Source: Candidatus Cloacimonadota bacterium (GTDB lineage Bacteria; Cloacimonadota; Cloacimonadia; Cloacimonadales; TCS61). From it: a DNA stretch of 8,810 nt. The stretch covers positions 1 through 8,810 of the forward strand of contig JAUVKM010000069.1 of NCBI GenBank assembly GCA_030596265.1, read 5' to 3'. The notes below the pieces were generated by a model. It saw only the letters and a program-made list of their open reading frames with translations. It had not been told where the DNA came from and did not search any database. Of this stretch, positions 1 to 5,191 are shown piece by piece; positions within the stretch are counted from its first letter, which is position 1, and each line of letters opens with the position of its first letter. Both the position numbers and the translations under genes were made by a program.

Positions 1-38
1 TAACAGAAAGATAATTTAAAGGAGTAACCATGAAAAGA
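1..38 (+). repeat. 38-bp leader direct repeat, copy 1
   Basis: Bases 1-38 are identical to 1945-1982. The repeat contains an AAAGGAG ribosome binding site, the ATG and the first codons (MKR) of the lipoprotein gene. After base 38 the copies differ at two positions, then share nine more bases (ATTAATATT) before diverging. Since the window starts exactly at base 1 of the match, the repeat may extend further left. It could be a duplicated expression leader, a recombination product or an assembly join. Confidence 0.9.
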
Positions 39-404
39 TCATTAATATTATCAATCGTAATGTTCGCAGTATTTATTATTGCAAGTTGTAATGATACCAC
101 TTCTGCAGATGATCTTACTAAATATGAAGTAGTAATTATTAATGTTAGTTCGTCTAAAATTACCAATATCGAGTTAGAAATGACCGGTGTAGAGAATAAT
201 GTAACAATCGACTCTCTGGCAATTGGCGAAAACACACCTGAGTATGAATTTTTATTACCTCTTCCGGAAGATGATTCTCCAATTTCATATGGAGATTATT
301 CTGGAAGCTATATACAGGAATATATAGAAAAAGATTTTGCTGTCATTCAGCCTGAATTATCAATTACAATACTGATAAATGACGATTCTTTTTCTTATGA
401 ATAG
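30..404 (+). CDS. Small predicted lipoprotein, function unknown
   Basis: This 124-aa protein has a lysine/arginine N-terminus, a hydrophobic stretch (residues 4-18) and a lipobox ending at Cys20 (I-A-S-C), so it should be exported by Sec, cleaved by signal peptidase II and anchored by lipid. The mature part (about 105 residues) is acidic and rich in alternating hydrophobic/polar residues (for example YEVVIINV at 32-39), which suggests a small beta-sandwich domain; I recognise no family. The ATG is supported by an AAAGGAG ribosome binding site about 5 bases upstream. Asn/Asp follow the lipid-bearing Cys. The gene ends 15 bases before the end of the convergent acetyltransferase gene, with no obvious terminator between. 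Its leader and first codons belong to a 38-bp sequence repeated before the gene at 1974. Confidence 0.75.
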   Translation: MKRSLILSIVMFAVFIIASCNDTTSADDLTKYEVVIINVSSSKITNIELEMTGVENNVTIDSLAIGENTPEYEFLLPLPEDDSPISYGDYSGSYIQEYIEKDFAVIQPELSITILINDDSFSYE

Positions 405-419
405 ATAATAACCAAACAA

Positions 420-830
420 CTAAATGTTACCTTTTTGAAACTTAAAATTTCTTTTCCCCATTGCCGGCATGGGAGAGAGACCAAACTTCTGGTAAAAAGG
501 TTTTAGCGGTTCATCACAACAAAGATCTATCATATAATGTTTATTCAATTTATCCAACATTCTTGTCATGAGTTCTTTTCCTATTCCCTGTTTTTGGTAT
601 TCTGGTAAAACTTCCAGAAGCGGGATATAGGCACTCAATATTTTATCTGAAATGGCATTAACAAAACCAATTACCTCATTTGTTTGATCATCAATTGCCA
701 GAATTACAAAGGCACTGTTTTGCAAGATCTGCAAGTGAGTCTTTTGTGAAGGCTGTTTTAGCCATCCTACAAAGAAACCCTTTAATTGTTCGGCTTTTAT
801 TCCTTCGATAGCGCTTTTATAAATTATCAT
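420..830 (-). CDS. GNAT-family N-acetyltransferase
   Basis: This 136-aa protein has the layout of a single-domain GNAT acetyltransferase, which transfers the acetyl group of acetyl-CoA to an amine. Strands around residues 40-60 (FVILAIDD, EVIGFVNAI) lead into the acetyl-CoA pyrophosphate loop: LEVLPEYQKQGIGKEL carries the Q-x-x-G-x-G motif A, followed by the helix LMTRMLDKL. The C-terminal FYQKFGLSP is the usual motif-B end (Tyr near the CoA thiol, then F-G-hydrophobic). A TAGGAG ribosome binding site lies 6 bases upstream of the ATG. It starts 46 bases after the lipoprotein gene on the same strand, so the two are probably cotranscribed. The substrate cannot be inferred; small soluble GNATs acetylate antibiotics, polyamines or protein N-termini. 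Confidence 0.85.
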   Translation of the reverse strand: MIIYKSAIEGIKAEQLKGFFVGWLKQPSQKTHLQILQNSAFVILAIDDQTNEVIGFVNAISDKILSAYIPLLEVLPEYQKQGIGKELMTRMLDKLNKHYMIDLCCDEPLKPFYQKFGLSPMPAMGKRNFKFQKGNI

Positions 831-876
831 TTAGTGCTCCTATTACTGCTTATAAAAAAGATAATCTTGTTTTTAA

Positions 877-1767
877 TCACTCCACAGAAACTCTATAAGG
901 TAACAACCATGCATTAGAATCATATTGAAATTCATCATCCATAAGCGTCTCATATTTTATCATATCAAAAGCAGCATGATGAACAGTAGTCAAAACATTT
1001 CCCATATTTGCCGGAGCATACCACACACCAGTATAAACTCCATTGTCTATGAATTGAAAACGAGATCTGAAATGCTGAATGAATCGTCTCCAGGAATGAA
1101 GGAAGACAAAATCATTTTCTACATTCACATCGAAATTTGTATAGACCGTTAGACTGCATCTTTCCTGGGGATACAGAGTGATCAGATCATCAACAGAAAA
1201 AAGAGCCATTGGATCGGTGAAGACAGTATCGGGATAACTATCGCAATTCAAACGTACGCTGTCAATTCTCACGCTTTGATCTCCAGGACCTGTTTCTGCT
1301 CCGGAAACATCTGTCAATCGCCATCCTCTTCTGTTCAATGGGTCATCTTCAATATCTTCAAGACGTTTGAAAACAGCGTTTCTTGCACTGTGTTCTACAA
1401 AATCTTTTATGTGAAGTTCAATTGAATCCTGCACAGCAAATAAATTCAATACACCGGTAAAATCTCCATTAAATTCTACAAAAGCAGAATCACCGGTAAT
1501 AAGAATATTGTAATTCAATGATGCACTTTGCAACTCCCGATACCAGAAGAAAGTATTAAGCGGATCTCTATAACCGATTCGAACATCGGTAGTATCTTCT
1601 TCTCCGTAGTGATTATTTGTGTCGAAGTATGATTGATTGTCTGTGATAAGTAGATCCAATGCTTCTTCATCCGTCAGGTCAGCATTTGTGAGTCCTTCAT
1701 CACTGCAACCCCAGATAAATAGTCCTACTAAGCAGCTTAAAAGTAAAAGTTTGATAATGATTTTCAT
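877..1767 (-). CDS. Predicted lipoprotein, 296 aa, function unknown
   Basis: The N-terminus is a lipoprotein signal: two lysines, a leucine-rich core (residues 5-19) and Cys21 after I-W-G, an acceptable though not ideal lipobox. The ATG is preceded by a perfect AGGAGG (1774-1779) 6 bases upstream. After a short linker (DEGLTNADLTDEEALDLL) comes a sequence of predicted beta strands with many aromatic residues, for example NYNILITGDSAFVEFNGDF and SLTVYTNFDVNVENDFVFLHSWR. This resembles a periplasmic or surface beta-rich domain, possibly NTF2/cystatin-like in the middle, but I recognise no named family. There are no catalytic motifs. It is the first gene of a likely two-gene unit with the acetyltransferase downstream. 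Confidence 0.8.
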   Translation of the reverse strand: MKIIIKLLLLSCLVGLFIWGCSDEGLTNADLTDEEALDLLITDNQSYFDTNNHYGEEDTTDVRIGYRDPLNTFFWYRELQSASLNYNILITGDSAFVEFNGDFTGVLNLFAVQDSIELHIKDFVEHSARNAVFKRLEDIEDDPLNRRGWRLTDVSGAETGPGDQSVRIDSVRLNCDSYPDTVFTDPMALFSVDDLITLYPQERCSLTVYTNFDVNVENDFVFLHSWRRFIQHFRSRFQFIDNGVYTGVWYAPANMGNVLTTVHHAAFDMIKYETLMDDEFQYDSNAWLLPYRVSVE

Positions 1768-1773
1768 TTTTCG

Positions 1774-1779
1774 CCTCCT
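1774..1779 (-). promoter_or_regulatory. Consensus Shine-Dalgarno of the 296-aa lipoprotein gene
   Basis: Read on the minus strand this is AGGAGG, 6 bases before the ATG at 1767. It fixes the start codon and implies strong initiation. Confidence 0.7.
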
Positions 1780-1944
1780 AATGATTTAAGACATTTGTTT
1801 ATTCAATATCCTGTAAAAAAAATTTAGATACTAATCAAATTCAATGTTTATTTAACGAACGCAACCGAATTTGCCAAATTGAAACTTATAGGTCAATAAC
1901 AAAATCTCTTTGACAGAAAAAATCGTTTTGCACACTTTAAGTAT

Positions 1945-1982
1945 TAACAGAAAGATAATTTAAAGGAGTAACCATGAAAAGA
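1945..1982 (+). repeat. 38-bp leader direct repeat, copy 2
   Basis: This copy is identical to bases 1-38 and holds the ribosome binding site, the ATG at 1974 and the first codons of a gene whose product is otherwise unrelated to the lipoprotein behind copy 1. The shared reading start (MKR) shows that leader and start codon moved or were copied together. A TTGACA lies at 1910-1915, upstream of the repeated part, so the likely promoter is not known to be shared. Confidence 0.9.
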
Positions 1983-2384
1983 CTATTAATATTTATAATA
2001 TTTTTATGGGAATTACCTCAGAACATATTGGGCATTTTTATCTGGTTTTACTTTAGAAGTAAGATCCAAAAATATGAAAGGCTGCATAATAGACATTTTT
2101 TTCAAACTCCAAATTTTGGTATTAGTCTCGGCAGTTTTATTTTCTGGTCCCAAACTGATAATGCAGTAATAATGATTCAAGGTAATAATAAGGAACACGA
2201 ATTTGGGCATTCTATTCAATCACTATTTTTTGGACCTCTTTATCTGATAATTATTGGGCTGCCGTCTATTCTTCGAGTTATTTACGGCTCGTTGTATTTA
2301 TCCTATAAAAAAGAAAGATGGCAAAATTATTATAAAGGATACCCCGAAAATTGGGCAGATAAATTAGGAATGAAGTACTATTAA
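1974..2384 (+). CDS. Small membrane-associated protein with HEFGH metalloprotease-like motif
   Basis: This 136-aa protein begins with a hydrophobic segment (residues 3-27), has a basic stretch (28-42) and a second hydrophobic segment (about 84-110). Between them lies HEFGHSIQSLFFGPLYL (from residue 75), which contains an HExxH signature of zinc metallopeptidases. A possible third ligand, Glu125, lies in YPENWADKLG near the C-terminus. From memory, similar small proteins with an H-E-x-G-H-x-x-Q-S-x-x-x-G-P-L-Y core and a C-terminal E-x-W-A-D are common unannotated proteins in Bacteroidetes-like and Firmicutes genomes. Peptidase activity is therefore an inference from the motif. The start is supported by AAAGGAG upstream. 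It converges on the VanZ-like gene. Confidence 0.75.
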   Translation: MKRLLIFIIFLWELPQNILGIFIWFYFRSKIQKYERLHNRHFFQTPNFGISLGSFIFWSQTDNAVIMIQGNNKEHEFGHSIQSLFFGPLYLIIIGLPSILRVIYGSLYLSYKKERWQNYYKGYPENWADKLGMKYY

Positions 2385-2523
2385 TCAACAAATTTTATTT
2401 CACCAAACGATACTATTGAGCCGGCAAGTAAATTGGTCAGTGAAAGTCTGTGGTAAATAATTTTTGAATTAATCAATATGAGAGATAACTTGCCCCTTCG
2501 ATAAACTCAGGGTGACAAATTAA
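2385..2523. other. Convergent intergenic spacer
   Basis: This spacer lies between the 3' ends of the HEFGH gene and the VanZ-like gene. No ORF with a ribosome binding site is seen. The only structured element is the imperfect palindrome at 2490-2518. Confidence 0.5.
2490..2518. repeat. REP-like imperfect palindrome between convergent genes
   Basis: TTG-C-CCCT and AGGG-TGA-CAA flank the centre TCGATAAACTC, giving a CCCT/AGGG stem (2494-2497 with 2509-2512) and partly paired TTG/CAA ends. The text closely resembles a short element, CCTTCGACAAGCTCAGGGTGAC, that I recall as dispersed in many environmental bacterial genomes. Its place between two convergent 3' ends suits a bidirectional terminator or RNA stabiliser, though there is no strong T tract. 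Confidence 0.45.
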
Positions 2524-2934
2524 TCAAGAGCGTAATTTAATATTTTTCCGCTTCAAAACAATCAGTTCAAAAATAATGATCGCCAGTAATGATCCTATCC
2601 CGCTTGCTACAATATCGAACAGATCATAATGTGTGCTGGCTCCCCACATGGGCATCAGTTCTTCAACTGCCAAGATTAAGAATATAATTATAGAGCTAAG
2701 ATAAACAATTAAACGATCATGTTTAGGTTTTTTTGTTACGATCCCATTCACTAAACAAAGACTGATAATAAAAGCAGCCATAAAATTGGGGAAGCATCCA
2801 GTTATAGTCCCAATAAATGCCGTGTGTCCGGTGAGTGGTCTTAATGTTTCTTTGTTAAATGTAATTGATAAAAATAGAATAGCGAATAAAACTGCATTGA
2901 ATGTGAGTATTCTTTTTTTACCTTGTATTTTCAT
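2524..2934 (-). CDS. VanZ-like four-helix membrane protein
   Basis: From the ATG at 2934 the product is 136 aa with hydrophobic helices at about 10-26, 45-66, 76-93 and 105-126 and positive ends (KIQGKKR at the N-terminus, KRKNIK at the C-terminus). The EEL after helix 3 and the YDLFDIVASGIGSLLA stretch before and in helix 4 match the acidic pair and D-x-x-D-x-x-A-x-x-x-G pattern of VanZ-like proteins; the match is loose, so the family call is tentative. The function of VanZ-like proteins outside teicoplanin resistance is mostly unknown. An upstream TTG (2949) would add five residues, but the ATG has AGAGGG about 5 bases before it and is preferred. The start overlaps the end of the permease gene by 17 bases, indicating translational coupling. 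Confidence 0.65.
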   Translation of the reverse strand: MKIQGKKRILTFNAVLFAILFLSITFNKETLRPLTGHTAFIGTITGCFPNFMAAFIISLCLVNGIVTKKPKHDRLIVYLSSIIIFLILAVEELMPMWGASTHYDLFDIVASGIGSLLAIIIFELIVLKRKNIKLRS

Positions 2935-4777
2935 TTTTCCCTCTTGCAAATCTTACTCGCTTACTCAGTAAAACCATATCTCTTAAGTAATGAGTATCAG
3001 CAGCAGTCAGCCATTTTTCTTCGAAATCTTCTTTTTGAACAAGGGTGGCAATTGAGGCTAAGGTTTTCAGATGAAATGCCCTGTCTTCTTCTGTTCCAAC
3101 AAAGGTAAATACAGCTTTCACTGAATCTTCTTTAGAAGTGAATCTGATGCCCTCTTTACACCTGATAAGCATTAAAAAAAAATGATCACTACCCTCGATT
3201 ATTATATGCGGAATAGCAATAAAAGGAGATATAGCTGTATTGCAATCTTCCTGTCTGGTTTTTAACAGAGTAAAGATTTCTTCTTTATCTATCTCAATTT
3301 TTTTAGAAATATTTTCAGAAATTATTTCAAAAAGCTGATCTATTTCAAGAGGACCCTCTAGATCTATAATTTTTGCTGTTTTAACCAGCTTATCAAATTT
3401 ATCAGGTTCTATATTGTCTCGATCACATAAAATATCTCTGAATTCAGATTCCAAAATATGATCTGTTAACCTGTTGTCAGTTATTCTTTTCAACAGATGT
3501 AAAAGTGCGTATTCACCTGCATATTTTTTCTTTCCGTAAAACAGGTAAAAGCTAACGCCTATCAAAAGAAAAGCAATACTGATCTCAATAGCTTCCAGAC
3601 CGAGATCGATAATGAAAAATGTGAAGACAATAATTCCGAATATTTGCAACCAGGGATATAAGGGTGCCTTAAAACTTGGTCTATAATTTTTCAGTTTACT
3701 TTCTCTTAAAATAATTACTGCAAGATTTGTTAAAACATATGCAGTTAAAATAACAACGGAAGCGGCTTTTACTAACATTTCCAAAGGTAATTGTAATGCC
3801 AGAACAATAAACAAACCGGTTATGGAAATCGAGAGAACAGGCGTTTTGAATTTTTTACTTACTTTACTGATGGCACTAGGTAGAAGATTATCTCTGCTGA
3901 GAGCTAATGGATAACGAGATGCTGACATTATCCCAGCATTTGCAGTTGTGATGAAGGCTAATAAGGCTGCAATTGAGATGATTATAAAACCAGGTGTTCC
4001 AAAAATATTTTTTGCAGCATCGGCGATCGGCGTAAGTGAACCGGAAAACGTTTCTGCTGGCAAAATTCCAACAGTAACAATTAGGATTAAAATATAGATA
4101 ATCGTAACAGAAATCACAGAAGCGATCATTCCAAGTGGAATATTCTTTTTGGGATTGTCAACTTCCTCCGAAACACTTGCCACTTTCAATAATCCACCAA
4201 AAGAGATAAAAATAAAACCGGCTGTAGCAAAAATTGGATTGATCCCCTTGGGTGCAAAAGGATAGAAATGAGACATATTCATTTTTGAAAATCCAAAGAT
4301 TATGTACAAAACCATTAAAATTAGTAACCCTGATACAAGTGATACCTGGAATTTAGCAGCTTCTTTTACTCCAATCGAATTTAACACGATAAAAAAAATA
4401 CAAACAATAATTGAAGAGATCAATACCGGAAATCCGGTTACAATAAAAATTATCTCCGATATACCAAATATAGCAAAGGCACTTTTCAACGATAATGCGA
4501 ACCAGCTTAAAAAACCGGAAATAGTTCCTATGAACGGCCCCAGGCTTCTATTGATGAAATAGTAATCACCGCCGGCTTTGGGCATAGCTGTAGAAAGTTC
4601 GATAATACTGAGAATTCCTATCAGAGCAAGAATTCCCGCCAGAAAATATGAAATAACTACTGACGGACCGGTTCGAGCAAAGGCAAGTCCGGGTAAGATA
4701 AAAATTCCGGAACTTATCATTGCTCCAGTTGCTATACTGAATACGTCAAAGAATTTTAACCCTTTTTTTAATTTCAT
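2918..4777 (-). CDS. APC-family amino-acid permease fused to a PTS EIIA-like domain
   Basis: This 619-aa inner-membrane protein has two parts. Residues 1-415 are an APC-superfamily permease of about 12 helices: the unwound helix-1 motif G-A-M-I-S-S-G-I-F (18-26), AMPKAGGDYYFINRSLG (64-80) in the loop after helix 2, and SEEVDNPKKNIPLG (203-216) before helix 6. APC members move amino acids by proton or solute coupling. After a cytoplasmic linker (416-470), residues about 475-605 resemble a PTS EIIA (fructose/Ntr type) domain, with the AIPH motif giving His524 as candidate phosphorylation site and a second conserved-type His569 (FHLKTLA). The fusion suggests regulation of amino-acid uptake by a phosphorelay. 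The ATG at 4777 (AAAGG 6 bases upstream) is chosen over an upstream TTG at 4822. The amino-acid substrate is not predictable. Confidence 0.88.
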   Translation of the reverse strand: MKLKKGLKFFDVFSIATGAMISSGIFILPGLAFARTGPSVVISYFLAGILALIGILSIIELSTAMPKAGGDYYFINRSLGPFIGTISGFLSWFALSLKSAFAIFGISEIIFIVTGFPVLISSIIVCIFFIVLNSIGVKEAAKFQVSLVSGLLILMVLYIIFGFSKMNMSHFYPFAPKGINPIFATAGFIFISFGGLLKVASVSEEVDNPKKNIPLGMIASVISVTIIYILILIVTVGILPAETFSGSLTPIADAAKNIFGTPGFIIISIAALLAFITTANAGIMSASRYPLALSRDNLLPSAISKVSKKFKTPVLSISITGLFIVLALQLPLEMLVKAASVVILTAYVLTNLAVIILRESKLKNYRPSFKAPLYPWLQIFGIIVFTFFIIDLGLEAIEISIAFLLIGVSFYLFYGKKKYAGEYALLHLLKRITDNRLTDHILESEFRDILCDRDNIEPDKFDKLVKTAKIIDLEGPLEIDQLFEIISENISKKIEIDKEEIFTLLKTRQEDCNTAISPFIAIPHIIIEGSDHFFLMLIRCKEGIRFTSKEDSVKAVFTFVGTEEDRAFHLKTLASIATLVQKEDFEEKWLTAADTHYLRDMVLLSKRVRFARGKNENTR

Positions 4778-4821
4778 ATGAAACCTTTTTAAACAATACG
4801 TTAGAAATAATATCTGTTTCA

Positions 4822-4849
4822 ATTATACACTTTTCTTACATAATTACAA
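4822..4849 (-). promoter_or_regulatory. Predicted sigma70-type promoter of the permease operon
   Basis: On the minus strand TTGTAA (4844-4849, four of six matches to TTGACA) is followed after 16 bases by a perfect TATAAT (4822-4827). Transcription would start near 4815, leaving a leader of about 38 bases to the permease ATG. Predicted by eye only. Confidence 0.45.
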
Positions 4850-4907
4850 AACCAAATTTGCATAAATGAAATTAATGAGTCAATTAGAAAATGTTTATGG
4901 ACTAAGT

Positions 4908-4971
4908 GGTTTAATAGTTGAGTAGTTGAGATGAATAAAAAAATTAGTAGAATAAAAGGTTTAATTGTTGA
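4908..4971. repeat. Short degenerate TAGTTGA-type repeats
   Basis: TAGTTGAG occurs twice in perfect tandem (4915-4922, 4923-4930). The 14-mer GGTTTAATAGTTGA (4908-4921) recurs 50 bases later with one change (4958-4971, GGTTTAATTGTTGA). This looks like a decayed minisatellite or copied spacer element. Confidence 0.5.
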
Positions 4972-5078
4972 ATTTATCATTCTCTGCAATACCTTTACCC
5001 ATTGGAATAATTTAGCAAATTAAGTAAGTTCTTGACACTTCATTGTTTCTATATTCGCCTTGTTTCAAAGATTTCCGA

Positions 5079-5166
5079 AATCTATTTTTCTACTGTTCTT
5101 CTAAGAAGATAGGTCGATAGGGTTTGGTTGGAAACGACCCTGCCTCCCGCGTTTGGAAAGGAGATT
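5079..5166 (+). ncRNA. Moco/Tuco riboswitch (MOCO RNA motif), compact form
   Basis: The 3' core GCCTCCCGCGTTTGGAAAGG (5142-5161) is nearly the same as the core of the E. coli moaA Moco riboswitch as I recall it (GCCTCCCGTATCTGGAAAGG). It is preceded by a hairpin, TAGGGT (5118-5123) with ACCCTG (5137-5142), in the place of the last hairpin of that motif. Upstream, CTA...TCTTC-TAA-GAAGA-TAG (5090-5112) forms a second stem, and AATCT (5079-5083) can pair with AGATT (5162-5166) as a closing P1. The element is shorter than the E. coli one and seems to lack the extra P3-type arm; such forms were proposed to sense the tungsten cofactor (Tuco). Its position just before a tungsten-enzyme gene supports this. 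The 5' boundary and helices are estimates by eye. Confidence 0.8.
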
Positions 5167-5181
5167 ATCCAAAAAAACAAA

Positions 5182-5187
5182 GGGAGG
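5182..5187 (+). promoter_or_regulatory. Shine-Dalgarno of the aldehyde oxidoreductase gene
   Basis: GGGAGG lies 4 bases before the ATG at 5192, inside the run AGGGAGGAG. It decides the start: an in-frame TTG at 5153 lies within the riboswitch core and has no ribosome binding site. The site is about 20 bases past the riboswitch core, not inside it. Confidence 0.75.
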
Positions 5188-5191
5188 AGAA

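Larger units (their letters stand above)
4778..5078. other. Divergent intergenic region between permease and tungsten enzyme operons
   Basis: This stretch contains the permease promoter near 4822-4849, the degenerate TAGTTGA repeats at 4908-4971 and a TTGACA hexamer at 5032-5037 upstream of the riboswitch. No coding sequence with a believable start is seen. The rest is plain AT-rich sequence. Confidence 0.5.

Noticed and set aside
925..1152. 75-codon + strand frame opposite the 296-aa lipoprotein.
   Set aside because: Antisense to a gene with a consensus ribosome binding site and signal peptide; no own ribosome binding site.
1910..1943. TTGACA at 1910-1915 as -35 of the HEFGH gene.
   Set aside because: No convincing -10 hexamer at 16-19 bases; only weak AT text (TTTAAG, TAAGTA) at too long a distance.
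2935..2949. TTG start at 2949 for the VanZ-like protein.
   Set aside because: The ATG at 2934 has AGAGGG at proper spacing and gives the typical MKIQGKK start; the TTG adds five residues with no support.
4302..4781. Two + strand frames (4302-4562, 4578-4781) opposite the permease.
   Set aside because: Shadows of conserved transmembrane coding sequence on the minus strand.
5032..5055. TTGACA (5032-5037) and TATATT (5050-5055) as the AOR operon promoter.
   Set aside because: The spacing is only 12 bases, too short for sigma70. One of the hexamers may be real, but I cannot pair them; a sigma54 reading also has wrong spacing.
5153..5191. Longer oxidoreductase start at TTG 5153, adding 13 residues.
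   Set aside because: The TTG lies inside the conserved riboswitch core and has no ribosome binding site; MKAYAGKILRVNL is the usual AOR beginning and has AGGGAGGAG before it.
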